A stretch of DNA of 64,000 bases. Source: Mucilaginibacter sp. SG564 (GTDB lineage: Bacteria; Bacteroidota; Bacteroidia; Sphingobacteriales; Sphingobacteriaceae). Where the stretch lies: the NCBI RefSeq assembly GCF_013149275.1, contig NZ_JABGNA010000004.1, positions 186,001 through 250,000 on the forward strand. Direction: 5' to 3'. Of this stretch, positions 16,151-24,922 are shown in pieces. The position numbers and the translations under genes are program-made. The notes under the pieces are model-generated. The model did no database searches. It was not told the origin of the DNA and was given only the letters and a program-made list of their open reading frames with translations. Within the stretch, counting starts at the first letter, position 1. Each line of letters begins with the position of its first letter.

Positions 16151-17382
16151 ATGAATCTTTAGCAGAACCTTTGGACCAAACCAAAACCATAGCCGAAAAA
16201 ACGGTTTACTCCATTCTTTTTACCATAAGCCTGTCGCATTTGCTCAACGATATGCTGCAGTCGGTTATTCCATCTATTTACCCACTCATCAAAACCAGCT
16301 ATCATCTGAGTTTTAGTGACATTGGTCTGGTGACGCTAACTTACCAGCTATCGGCCTCGCTACTCCAGCCTTTTGTGGGGATGTATACCGATAAAAGACC
16401 CAAACCTTATTCGCTACCTGTGGGTATGGCGTTCACTTTAACCGGTTTGGCATGCCTTGCATTTGCACCGGGTTTTTATTCTATACTGCTGGCAGTGGCA
16501 CTAATAGGTGTTGGCTCCTCCATATTTCACCCGGAATCATCAAGGGTTGCACACATGGCATCGGGTGGTAAACGCGGGCTGGCACAATCTATTTTTCAAT
16601 TAGGCGGTAATGCAGGCAGCGCGCTTGGGCCATTACTGGCAGCCTTAATTGTGGTACCGTTTGGCCAAAGCAGCGTAATGTGGTTTTCGCTGGTCGCTTT
16701 ATTAGCCATTATCATTTTAATTTACATTGGTAACTGGTATAAAGCATTTGCCTTACCCAAAACTAAATCAGCTCATACAGCTGTGGCACACCATAAGCTA
16801 TCATCCAGGCGTATTGGCTTTTCGCTGGCTATTCTTATTGTACTTATTTTTTCCAAATACTTTTATCTGGCCAGCATCACCAGCTATTATACATTCTTCC
16901 TGATCGATAAATTCCATCTGGGCGTGCAAAGCTCTCAGCTTTATTTGTTTATATTCCTGGCAGCGGTGGCAGCAGGTACCCTTTTAGGTGGCCCACTGGG
17001 TGATCGTTTCGGCCGTAAATACATCATCTGGATCTCGATACTGGGAGTAGCACCGTTTACCCTGATGCTACCTTACGCCAATTTATTCTGGACAAGCATC
17101 CTATCCGTAATTATCGGTGTGATCATATCATCAGCATTCTCGGCCATTTTGGTTTATGCCCAGGAACTGATGCCAGGTAAAGTGGGGATGATAGCCGGTT
17201 TATTTTTTGGCTTCGCATTTGGTATGGGAGGGTTGGGGTCAGCCATATTGGGTAAACTGGCCGATAGTACTAGCATAAGCTATGTTTTCCATGTATGCGC
17301 TTATCTGCCACTAATCGGTATACTTACGGCATTTTTACCTAACCTGGAAACGAGAAAGAAAAAAGTTGCGCTTAAAGCTTAA
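16144..17382 (+). CDS. MFS transporter, fosmidomycin-resistance (Fsr) type
   Basis: This 412-residue inner-membrane transporter has 12 predicted helices. Family signs are SLSHLLNDMLQSVIPSIYPL in helix 1, GMYTDKRPKPYSLPVGM between helices 2 and 3, GVGSSIFHPESSRVAHMASG and GLAQSIFQLGGNAGSALGPL. These are the Fsr-type motifs of efflux pumps. The MFS signature GDRFGRK is in the central loop of the second half. The export substrate cannot be told. It is the only likely target of the neighbouring FadR-type regulator. A strong terminator follows. Confidence 0.9.
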   Translation: MMNESLAEPLDQTKTIAEKTVYSILFTISLSHLLNDMLQSVIPSIYPLIKTSYHLSFSDIGLVTLTYQLSASLLQPFVGMYTDKRPKPYSLPVGMAFTLTGLACLAFAPGFYSILLAVALIGVGSSIFHPESSRVAHMASGGKRGLAQSIFQLGGNAGSALGPLLAALIVVPFGQSSVMWFSLVALLAIIILIYIGNWYKAFALPKTKSAHTAVAHHKLSSRRIGFSLAILIVLIFSKYFYLASITSYYTFFLIDKFHLGVQSSQLYLFIFLAAVAAGTLLGGPLGDRFGRKYIIWISILGVAPFTLMLPYANLFWTSILSVIIGVIISSAFSAILVYAQELMPGKVGMIAGLFFGFAFGMGGLGSAILGKLADSTSISYVFHVCAYLPLIGILTAFLPNLETRKKKVALKA

Positions 17383-17411
17383 AATTAATTTAAGTAGATT
17401 TTAAAACAACA

Positions 17412-17437
17412 GATCCCCGGGTATATACCCGGGGATC
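17412..17437. terminator. 26-bp perfect palindrome, terminator of the Fsr-type MFS gene
   Basis: The sequence from GATCCCCGGG to CCCGGGGATC is self-complementary over all 26 bases, centred on TATA. The GC stem lies 29 bases after the stop and is followed by ATGTTTT. It can stop transcription from the plus strand and probably also from the minus strand. Confidence 0.7.
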
Positions 17438-17488
17438 ATGTTTTGTAAGTACTGCAAACAGTAATCAGGTTTAAGATGTAGGGCTAAA

Positions 17489-18295
17489 CTATTTCCTTAA
17501 TGTAAGGATGATCAGAGCCGTATTCAACAACAGCAAAGCCGGTTGGGCAATGGTTGTAATGTTTTGTAACTTATCATTACGTATTGCGCGTCTGTTTTGT
17601 TCCACATAAATGATATCCTGGTTCTGAATAATCGTTTCGGGATTTGTTAAAGATGCTACATCATCCAGATCAACGTCAATAATCTGCTTGGCTTGCAGTC
17701 CTCCGCCCCTCACTATTCTTACCTTTTTTTCATTGCCTTTTTCGGTCAGTCCACCGGCTTCGCCCAATATTTCCATGAGCGTGGTTTCGTCTTTAAGTAA
17801 TGGATAATTACCCGGTCTTTTTACCTCTCCTACCAATGTAGCCTTTAAATTGATCACTTTCACCTCCATAATGGGGTTTTTAAGTACATTTTTCTTGTAC
17901 AGGTCATCCAGTTTTTTTGAAGTTTCCAATCTCGATAAACCAACTACCTCTACCCTTCCAATTACGGGTAAAGCAATAGTGCCGTCACTTTCAACCTGGT
18001 AATCCAATGCCTGTGAACCGCCACCTGCTGATGCCTGATCGGTAGTATTGGTTGTGCTGGCCTCATCCGTGATCAACTTAATGCTTTGCAAATTCCTTAT
18101 CCGTAAAATATCACCGGCCTTAATCTTATAGTCCGATATCTTATAATCGTCCATTTTCACCGGAGCGGCCTGAGACTTGGAGTTTTGTTCAAAATAGGCC
18201 TGGTTTTGCTTATATGAACATGAACCTAAAAGCATAGCAAGGGCGCTTACCGTAAAAAGTAACGGTAAATAACTTATTAATCTATTAATTCGCAT
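17489..18295 (-). CDS. Polysaccharide export lipoprotein (Wza-like)
   Basis: This 268-residue outer-membrane protein is for export of the exopolysaccharide. The leader ends in LGSC with the lipidated Cys at 26. The Poly_export domain follows (ISDYKIKAGDILRIRNL, YQVESDGTIALPVIGRVEV), then an SLBB-like domain (ATLVGEVKRPGNYPLLKDET, MEILGEAGGLTEKGNEKKVR). A C-terminal hydrophobic helix (PALLLLNTALIILTL) probably spans the membrane as in Bacteroidota Wza proteins. It ends the locus; the gene order (export protein last, four bases after the glycosyltransferase) differs from the usual pairing directly before the autokinase. Confidence 0.9.
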   Translation of the reverse strand: MRINRLISYLPLLFTVSALAMLLGSCSYKQNQAYFEQNSKSQAAPVKMDDYKISDYKIKAGDILRIRNLQSIKLITDEASTTNTTDQASAGGGSQALDYQVESDGTIALPVIGRVEVVGLSRLETSKKLDDLYKKNVLKNPIMEVKVINLKATLVGEVKRPGNYPLLKDETTLMEILGEAGGLTEKGNEKKVRIVRGGGLQAKQIIDVDLDDVASLTNPETIIQNQDIIYVEQNRRAIRNDKLQNITTIAQPALLLLNTALIILTLRK

Positions 18296-18299
18296 TGAT

Positions 18300-19460
18300 C
18301 TATAAATTTTCTAAAAGGAATGATACTTCAGGATTAACTGTTTTGGGTTGATAAGCTTTTCCGCGTTCGGCCAGAATAGATTCAAAATGTTCGGCATATT
18401 GATCTATGATCCTGTCGCAAGTGTAAAGCTCCATTATTTTTTGTTTGTTATTCTCCATTAGTTGGGTATATCGGCTCTCGTTTTTATTACCCGTAAGCAG
18501 GTGAAAAACAACATCATCAGCATCACTAAAATACAAAGCGTCGTTTTCCAGGATAGCCCTGTTAAATTTATTATCATTTGAGCAAATAAGGCTGTTGGAT
18601 GCCATGGCTTCCAACAATGAAGGATTGGTACCACCTACGGTATGGCCATGAAAGTATAAATTGGAGTAATATCTCAAATTATTGAGTTTATTCATATTAT
18701 ATATGCCACCACAAAACTTAATATTAGGATAATAAGCAAATTTTGCACTTAAATAAGTACCAAAATCGTTATCTGTACTACCTACTACTAAAAACTCGCG
18801 GTTAGTATCTGCTTTAACCACACCATCTAAAATAGTTTCGATATTATTTTCCGGCTCCATGCGGGCAATCAGCATATCATACTGATATGGCTCCAGCTTA
18901 AATTCACTAAGCAACGCCGGATCGGGCTGGTCAAAAATATCGGCGCCGTAAGCTATATAGGTTGATTTCTTGTTGTACTTGTGCTCCAGATACCTTTGTA
19001 TCTCTACCGAGTCGGCTATTAAATGATCACTATAGCGTACAGCCAGCTTTTCGGCAAATTTCAAAAATGACTGAACAGGTTTGGAATATTTAGATCTTTT
19101 CCATTCCAATCCGTCCATATTGGTAGTTACTATGGTATTCCTGGGTAAAAGCCAACCCCAAACAGAACTGCTGGTATACCCCAGTTGAAGAATGATATCG
19201 AATTTCTTTTTCTTTAAATCTTTTATGCAATTATAGTCGTATAAGAATTGTCCTGCCGTTCCCAGTTTGAACTCCGGGTCATAGCAATGGCATATCTCAA
19301 CAGAGTTCCAGGTTTTTTCCTGGTATGGGTGGTTATGAGAGTTATAAACAACTACCTCATAACCTTTTTTGACTAAGCCTGCGGCCAGGTACTCAGCGCA
19401 CTGTTCAAAACCTCCGTAATGGTTCGGAATACCCCTGGTTCCAATGATAGCTATACGCAT
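18300..19460 (-). CDS. Glycosyltransferase, DUF1972/GT4 type
   Basis: This 386-residue cytoplasmic glycosyltransferase has the GT-B fold. The N-terminal domain is the DUF1972 type known from rhamnosyl- and related transferases: IAIIGTRGIPNHYGGFEQCA and VVVYNSHNHPYQ. The C-terminal GT4 half contains LIARMEPENN, FCGGIYNM and the donor-binding HGHTVGGTNPSLLEAMASNS, in which the second E of the EX7E-like motif is in LLEAM. It is transcribed together with the Wza-like gene (4-base gap) from its own upstream region at 19461-19729. Sugar donor and linkage are unknown. Confidence 0.88.
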   Translation of the reverse strand: MRIAIIGTRGIPNHYGGFEQCAEYLAAGLVKKGYEVVVYNSHNHPYQEKTWNSVEICHCYDPEFKLGTAGQFLYDYNCIKDLKKKKFDIILQLGYTSSSVWGWLLPRNTIVTTNMDGLEWKRSKYSKPVQSFLKFAEKLAVRYSDHLIADSVEIQRYLEHKYNKKSTYIAYGADIFDQPDPALLSEFKLEPYQYDMLIARMEPENNIETILDGVVKADTNREFLVVGSTDNDFGTYLSAKFAYYPNIKFCGGIYNMNKLNNLRYYSNLYFHGHTVGGTNPSLLEAMASNSLICSNDNKFNRAILENDALYFSDADDVVFHLLTGNKNESRYTQLMENNKQKIMELYTCDRIIDQYAEHFESILAERGKAYQPKTVNPEVSFLLENL

Positions 19461-19592
19461 AATAATATATATTTAATATTTTAATCAATAATTGATCAAT
19501 ATTTTAGGGCTCTGGTCATCAGTTATATCCTCTGATCGAACCATGTATAATTATACGTAGAAACACAGGTAAAAGCTTCGTTTAAAGACTAT

Positions 19593-19638
19593 GTGAACAA
19601 ACAGACCGTAAAAATCATGAGTGAACAAAATAAACAAG
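19593..19638. promoter_or_regulatory. TGAACAA-type sites before the DUF1972 glycosyltransferase gene
   Basis: GTGAACAA occurs at 19593-19600 and GTGAACAAAATAAACAAG at 19621-19638. The 16-mer TGAACAAAATAAACAA (19622-19637) is repeated exactly at 30850-30865, upstream of the autokinase gene that opens the other end of the cluster. The sites sit in the divergent promoter region between 19460 and 19730. Confidence 0.5.
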
Positions 19639-19729
19639 AAAGTAAAGGTGATTATGGAAAAACATTGTATTTTTCCATTGAAAATTATTATACTTATATG
19701 TATTACGTCCCCAAAATAATAATTTAACA

Positions 19730-20398
19730 ATGATCAAAGTTTTCAAATTCCTGAGCAGGATCAATTTAAAGAGCATCATTTTTAATTTCAGATATTTCCC
19801 TTTTAAAACAGCTATTAAGTTCCCGGTTCTAATATCAAGTAATGTGTTTCTGCACAAAACAAAAGGCAGGGTAATTATCAATGCGCCTATCAGAACAGCC
19901 TTAATACAAATTGGTTATGGTGCTATTGGAATTACCGATTTTAAAAGATCAAGGGCTGTGTGGGAAGTGGATGGGGATGTTGTGTTTAACGGCAGGGCAT
20001 TTATTATGCACGGCTGCAAGATCAACGTTTTTAAAAACGCCGAACTTATTTTTGGCGATGATTTCAATATGAGCACCGAATGCGCCATTGTTGCTGCTAA
20101 AAAGATAGTAATTGGTGATCACAGCGGCATATCATGGGAATCATTAGTAATGGATACCGATTTTCATCATATAGCCGACCAAACTACCGGCGAAGTTTTT
20201 AACCATCCGAAAGAGATCATCATTGGCGATAATGTTTGGGTAGGCTGCAAATGCACCATACTCAAAGGGGCCATTATACCATCTGGTAGTGTGGTAGCTG
20301 CCAACTCCATGGTAACTAAAAAGCTGGATGGTGAAAACTCTATTTTTGGAGGTAATCCTATGCGGGTATTAAAAACAGGAATTAAATGGTGGTATTAA
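19730..20398 (+). CDS. Left-handed beta-helix acyltransferase
   Basis: This 222-residue acyltransferase, probably an O-acetyltransferase acting on the exopolysaccharide, is of the hexapeptide-repeat type. Repeats are visible in ELIFGDDFNMSTECAIVAAK, IVIGDHSGISWESLVMDTDF and IIIGDNVWVGCKCTILKGAI. The active-site His is probably in DTDFHHIADQ. It is the only plus-strand gene in the cluster and converges with the next acyltransferase, overlapping it by 4 bp at the stops. The N-terminal 90 residues are unusually long and hydrophobic-basic (INLKSIIFNFRYFPFKTAIK). Acyl donor and target are unknown. Confidence 0.82.
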   Translation: MIKVFKFLSRINLKSIIFNFRYFPFKTAIKFPVLISSNVFLHKTKGRVIINAPIRTALIQIGYGAIGITDFKRSRAVWEVDGDVVFNGRAFIMHGCKINVFKNAELIFGDDFNMSTECAIVAAKKIVIGDHSGISWESLVMDTDFHHIADQTTGEVFNHPKEIIIGDNVWVGCKCTILKGAIIPSGSVVAANSMVTKKLDGENSIFGGNPMRVLKTGIKWWY

Positions 20399-20940
20399 AT
20401 AATGGGTAAAACCGCATCGCTCAAATCATAATTAAGGTTTTCATTGCGCTTGGCTATAGGTTTGGCGGGTACTCCACCAACTACGGTGTAGGGCTGCACA
20501 TTGCGGGTAACTACCGCGCCGGCAGCAACAACCGCTCCTTTCCCAATGGTTACGCCTGGCAAAATAACGGTACGGGAGCATAACCAAACGTAATCTTCAA
20601 TAATTACCGGCTGGCCTGTCTGCGCAAAATCGGGACTGTTATAATCATGATGCAAAGTCCAGATCATGACCTCGTTACTGATGTTCACATTATTACCAAT
20701 ACTTAATCCCATGCGTGCATCCAGCAGGGCGTTGTGCCCAACAATGGTACCGTGGCCAATACTTAATTTCCACGGACTCCTTACTTCAAATCCCCTGTAC
20801 AACCCCACACGCCAGTTTATTTTTGCTTTTAACATCCGCAGTAAAAAAATACGTAAAGTATGAAATGGCAGCCAGCCTATGATACTACATATCATGTAAA
20901 GTACCGAACCTTTGAGTTTTGCCATATTATTTGCGGGCAT
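20395..20940 (-). CDS. WcaF-like hexapeptide acyltransferase
   Basis: This 181-residue left-handed beta-helix acetyltransferase has hexapeptide repeats in LSIGHGTIVGHNALLDARMG, LSIGNNVNISNEVMIWTLHH and VTIGKGAVVAAGAVVTRNVQ. The TLHHDYNSPDF segment gives the active-site His, and it ends with VVGGVPAKPIAKRN, as in the WcaF/NodL-like group. The likely role is O-acetylation of the exopolysaccharide repeat unit. It is 25 bases from the preceding acyltransferase on the same strand and converges with the plus-strand one. Confidence 0.85.
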   Translation of the reverse strand: MPANNMAKLKGSVLYMICSIIGWLPFHTLRIFLLRMLKAKINWRVGLYRGFEVRSPWKLSIGHGTIVGHNALLDARMGLSIGNNVNISNEVMIWTLHHDYNSPDFAQTGQPVIIEDYVWLCSRTVILPGVTIGKGAVVAAGAVVTRNVQPYTVVGGVPAKPIAKRNENLNYDLSDAVLPII

Positions 20941-20965
20941 AATTTTGATTTAGAATTTATTGATC

Positions 20966-21691
20966 TTATACCGGTACTTCCTGACTAAGCAATTCGCCCC
21001 GTTTCTTTAAAATTTTAGCGGGTACTCCGGCTACTACCGAATGCGGTGCAACAGTTTTAGTAACAATGCTGCCGGCGGCAATTACACACCCCTCGCCTAT
21101 AGTTACGCCAGCCAATATGGTTACCCCGGCACCTATCCAGCAGTTATCATGAATAAATACGCCGTTACGGGTTACGCCCTGATCTTTAATATTGATGTTA
21201 AAGTCGGCAAAGTTGTGGTTCTCTGAGAATATTTTAACCCCTGGGCCAATGATCACATTATCGCCAATTTCAATACCACCCTGCCCCCCCAGATAAGTAC
21301 CCGCGTTAATACCACTGCAATTACCCACAATGATCCCTTTACCTTTTTGCGCGATAACACCTGTACAGATCAGGGTGCAATTACGGGCAATGGAAACATT
21401 ATTTTTAATCCGGATACCATCAGATGATAAAGCATTGATGTAAACATGATCTTCAATAATAAGGTTTTTACCCGCCGAAAACAGGTAAGAATGCTTGATA
21501 TTGACGTGCGAGCCTATAAACACCAAACCTTCTGACCTTTTAAAAAACATCCGTTTCCATACACCACGGGATAATTGCCGGCACCTGCCCCACAAAATAA
21601 CCGACAACTCCCGCAAACTATAATCGTTCTCAAATTTATAGTCGGGGTTATTTTTAAGCCTGCGTATTACCTTTTCAATTAATGTATGCAT
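20966..21691 (-). CDS. Hexapeptide acyltransferase
   Basis: This 241-residue protein has an N-terminal helical stretch of about 60 residues followed by a left-handed beta-helix: NLIIEDHVYINALSSDGIRI, IIVGNCSGINAGTYLGGQGG, IEIGDNVIIGPGVKIFSENH, then VTILAGVTIGEGCVIAAGSI. The active-site His is likely in FSENHNFADF. The ending SVVAGVPAKILKKRGE is typical. The start overlaps the end of the glycosyltransferase gene by 17 bases, so translation is probably coupled. This is the third of four such enzymes in the locus, which predicts a heavily acylated polymer. Confidence 0.85.
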   Translation of the reverse strand: MHTLIEKVIRRLKNNPDYKFENDYSLRELSVILWGRCRQLSRGVWKRMFFKRSEGLVFIGSHVNIKHSYLFSAGKNLIIEDHVYINALSSDGIRIKNNVSIARNCTLICTGVIAQKGKGIIVGNCSGINAGTYLGGQGGIEIGDNVIIGPGVKIFSENHNFADFNINIKDQGVTRNGVFIHDNCWIGAGVTILAGVTIGEGCVIAAGSIVTKTVAPHSVVAGVPAKILKKRGELLSQEVPV

Positions 21692-22817
21692 CGCCTATTA
21701 ATTTTAATATTCCATTTGCCGATACCTGCCATGAAAATTTCCGGGCATGATCAATCCCTTCCGACACCTTTTTCTGATACAATACGGTATCATTCAGTAA
21801 AAAATTGATCTTTTCGGCAATATCTTCAGGATGGTCAGGATTAATATACATCGCCGCGTCGCCGCAAACCTCGGGCATTGCTGTGCGCTGCGATACGACA
21901 ACCGGCACTCCGCACTGCATGGCCTCCAATGGTGGCAAGCCAAAACCTTCAGCGTATGACGGGAAGCAAAAAACTGTAGCATTGGCATAAATCAGGTACA
22001 GATCTTCCTCGGGTACATGCCCGGTAAATATCACCCGGTGCGAAACACCTTCGGCCCGGATATGATCTTTCAGTAAATTAATGTCACTGCCTAACTCACC
22101 AGCAACAACCAATTTAATGGCTTTGTCATCCAACTGGTTTAATGAGCTAACCAAATGAAATATATTTTTGCGGATATTAACACGCCCTACGTACAGCAGA
22201 TACCTGGCAGGCAGGTTATACCTTTGCATAAAACCGCTTACATTATCGTCGGTATAATTTGCCAAGGTCTTGAACGCGTTATTGATCCCATGATAAACTA
22301 CCGCTATTCTATCTTCACTAGCCACATTATTTTTGATCAATCGATCTTTCTCTGAATGGGATATAGTAATGATCATATCCGCCTTAGTTGCCAAACGCTT
22401 CATTTTAGTAAAATATGCCAGTTCAGATGCTGTGTAATATTGTGGATAATCCAAAAACAAGACATCATGTATATAAACTATCTTGCGCAATTTATTGGGC
22501 CACAAACTGCTAAAGTTTTGAAAAAGCACCGCCTGCAAACCATATATCCGGGCTATTAGGGGCACCAACAGCATATTGGATAACATATTGGGAATAACCG
22601 GTAAAAAGATAAGTTTTACCGATGATGGAAAGTACGCTAGTGCTTGTTTCTTACAATCGCGGGTGATGAGCAGGTAAAGCTGAAACTGATCGTTGGGATT
22701 ATTCACCATCTCGTTTACCAGGTTTTTTACTACCATGTTGCCACTCGGCGGTCCTTTGAAAAACCACTTGGCATCAATACCTAATTTGATTGTTTTATGT
22801 TGACCGTCGGCAAGCAT
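21675..22817 (-). CDS. GT4 glycosyltransferase
   Basis: This 380-residue GT-B enzyme is probably a mannosyl- or similar transferase of the cytoplasmic assembly line. Motifs are LGIDAKWFFKGPPSGNMVVK near the N-terminus, VYIHDVLFLDYP, TISHSEKDRLIKN, LYVGRVNIRKN and the EX7E motif in PSYAEGFGLPPLEAMQCGVP. It follows the next glycosyltransferase gene after one base and overlaps the acyltransferase gene after it by 17 bases. The donor sugar is unknown. Confidence 0.9.
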   Translation of the reverse strand: MLADGQHKTIKLGIDAKWFFKGPPSGNMVVKNLVNEMVNNPNDQFQLYLLITRDCKKQALAYFPSSVKLIFLPVIPNMLSNMLLVPLIARIYGLQAVLFQNFSSLWPNKLRKIVYIHDVLFLDYPQYYTASELAYFTKMKRLATKADMIITISHSEKDRLIKNNVASEDRIAVVYHGINNAFKTLANYTDDNVSGFMQRYNLPARYLLYVGRVNIRKNIFHLVSSLNQLDDKAIKLVVAGELGSDINLLKDHIRAEGVSHRVIFTGHVPEEDLYLIYANATVFCFPSYAEGFGLPPLEAMQCGVPVVVSQRTAMPEVCGDAAMYINPDHPEDIAEKINFLLNDTVLYQKKVSEGIDHARKFSWQVSANGILKLIGDAYIN

Positions 22818-22818
22818 A

Positions 22819-24120
22819 TCAGGCAGTTAATGTGGTTAATTTGGGTGATGAATTATAACGTCTTTCGCGCAATTGGATAGCCTCGTCATACACATTGTTT
22901 AACTGAACAAGTCGCTTATCCCAGCCATGATCAGCAGCACAGACTATGGTAGTTTGGGCCAGATCAACCAATTTATGTGGATTGGTGAGTACATCTTGCA
23001 GCACAGCGCTCATATCATATACAATGCTGGCATAGGTGCCTAGTTTTATTTTGATGCCGCATTGGTTACTGATCACATTACCCATACCACAATGATCTAT
23101 GGTTAAAGTAGGTACACCATAAGTTAAGGCTTCAAATATCACCGCCGGATTATCCTCAGCTATACTGGTGATGATGTGCAGATGCGCGCCTGACATTACA
23201 CGGATAGCATCTGGTCGGGGTATATGCCCATGCCATACCAGGTGATCGGTTAGGTTTAACTCAGCAGCTTTTTGCTGTAATTTTTCTTTCAGCGGACCAT
23301 TACCCAATACATGCAGCTTCCAGTTATTTTGTTTAACCTTTGCCAGCACATCAAGGCACATACTGAAGTTTTTACGCTCAATAAGTGAACCCGACCATAC
23401 CAGCTGAACTTGTTGGTTGATGTGATCAAATTTTGATTCGTCCAAAAAAGCTTGACTAACAATGCCTTGTTCAGACAGATAATAACTATCCACACCGAAC
23501 TTTTCGCGAATGGTTTGCTGCCCTGCAGATGTAGCCGCCACCAGCACATCGGCCTGCAAAAACGCTTCCCTGATACGTTTTGAATAATTTAGCTGGATAT
23601 GGTTGATAGCATTTTTCACTCTGAATTTCAGCTTAGTTGAAAAAGGCTTCCCTTTCAATAACTCCGGGTTGATGATATTCATACCACCTATTGGGCCCCA
23701 AACGGTAGGTTTATTCAATTTCCACAAAAAGCCCGGCTCCCGGTAACCGATAGGCCCTAACTGGTGCACTACATCAATATCAACGGTTCTTAAAACTTCA
23801 CGGGCAACTCTCAACGCCTTTTTTTGCCATAAATAATAGGCAAAATAGAAAAACCAACCCAGGCCCGCTTTATCTAATAACGTGATCGCTTTTGCCAACC
23901 GCCCGGGCTGTACTTCAATAAAATGAACAGGGGCTAAAGGATTATCCTGTACATATTTTCTCATGGTTTGGGTATCGCCCATGAAATTATCAGACATGCC
24001 ATAAAGTACCCATACCTCATGCTGACTGGCCAGGTGAGTTACCGTATTCCAGGCAGCACCATACTCAGACCCCCTAAAAGGGGATATTGCATAAGCCGAT
24101 ATGAGTATCTTTTTTTTCAT
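22819..24120 (-). CDS. GT4 glycosyltransferase
   Basis: This 433-residue GT-B enzyme starts MKKKILISAYAISPFRGSEY. The N-terminal half includes PTVWGPIGGMNIINPELL, a glycine-rich acceptor-side segment common in Bacteroidota glycosyltransferases of capsule loci. The C-terminal half has LVWSGSLIERKNF, LHVLGNGPLKEKL, LVWHGHIPRPDAIRVM and the donor site SIAEDNPAVIFEALTYGVPT. The usual first Glu of EX7E is seen as AED, and the second as FEAL. It is not coupled to the GT2 gene (28-base gap), but it is on the same strand. Confidence 0.88.
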   Translation of the reverse strand: MKKKILISAYAISPFRGSEYGAAWNTVTHLASQHEVWVLYGMSDNFMGDTQTMRKYVQDNPLAPVHFIEVQPGRLAKAITLLDKAGLGWFFYFAYYLWQKKALRVAREVLRTVDIDVVHQLGPIGYREPGFLWKLNKPTVWGPIGGMNIINPELLKGKPFSTKLKFRVKNAINHIQLNYSKRIREAFLQADVLVAATSAGQQTIREKFGVDSYYLSEQGIVSQAFLDESKFDHINQQVQLVWSGSLIERKNFSMCLDVLAKVKQNNWKLHVLGNGPLKEKLQQKAAELNLTDHLVWHGHIPRPDAIRVMSGAHLHIITSIAEDNPAVIFEALTYGVPTLTIDHCGMGNVISNQCGIKIKLGTYASIVYDMSAVLQDVLTNPHKLVDLAQTTIVCAADHGWDKRLVQLNNVYDEAIQLRERRYNSSPKLTTLTA

Positions 24121-24148
24121 GACAGGGGTATTAGGTTTTTAGCTTATC

Positions 24149-24922
24149 TCAATTTAACTGCGTTCTAAGCGGATCTTTATAAAAATATTTCCAGCGCAAG
24201 CGATTCAAATAATTAAACAGCCAGGAGTTAAAATAATTGAGACCCTTTAAGTGCCTGCGCATTACGGCAAGCTCTTCATGATGCATTTTCACGGTATCAT
24301 TACTTACGCCATCCATACGCATAAAAGCTATGGTTTTGTCGATATAAGCGATTTCAAAACCGTTATATTTTATCCGCAGGAACATATCAAAATCCATCGC
24401 TATTTTCAGGCTGATATCGTATTTGCCCGTTTTTTGGTAAACCTCTTTGCGGATAAAGCAAGTGGGATGCATAATGTACATGCCAAAGTTTAACCAACCA
24501 ACTTTACTCTTTTTTTCACGCTCAAACCCGTTTTTCCCTATCAGCATAATGTTGCCGCAGCGCACATCATCTATGGCTGAACCATTGTTCATCATTATCT
24601 CTACCGCATCTAAAGCATACCAGTCATCAGCATTGATCATCCCTATCCAGTCGCCGGTAGCCATAGCAATACCTTTGTTAAAGCCATCGGCTATGCCTTT
24701 ATCGGGCTCACTGATAAAGCGGGTTATCCGCTCCAGATACATATTGATCACCTTTAAAGTACCATCGGTTGAGCCCCCATCAACAATAATATATTCGATA
24801 TTGCTGTAGGTTTGATTGATAACACTCAGAATGGTGTCTTCAATAGTAGCAACCGCATTATATACAACCGTAATAATGGTAACTTTAGGGGTATTTAAAT
24901 GTGTTTCCATTTTCATATCCAT
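24149..24922 (-). CDS. GT2 glycosyltransferase
   Basis: This 257-residue GT-A enzyme uses a nucleotide sugar and metal. KVTIITVVYNAVATIEDTIL is the GT2 opening. VDGGSTDGTLKVINMY and EPDKGIADGFNKGIAMATGD are the typical donor-binding parts. The DXD-like motif is NADDWY, and the base region is MHPTCFIRKEVYQKTG. It is soluble and without a membrane helix. The start shares one base with the stop of the polymerase gene (TAATG), so it is translationally coupled. It adds one sugar to the lipid-linked repeat unit. Confidence 0.92.
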   Translation of the reverse strand: MDMKMETHLNTPKVTIITVVYNAVATIEDTILSVINQTYSNIEYIIVDGGSTDGTLKVINMYLERITRFISEPDKGIADGFNKGIAMATGDWIGMINADDWYALDAVEIMMNNGSAIDDVRCGNIMLIGKNGFEREKKSKVGWLNFGMYIMHPTCFIRKEVYQKTGKYDISLKIAMDFDMFLRIKYNGFEIAYIDKTIAFMRMDGVSNDTVKMHHEELAVMRRHLKGLNYFNSWLFNYLNRLRWKYFYKDPLRTQLN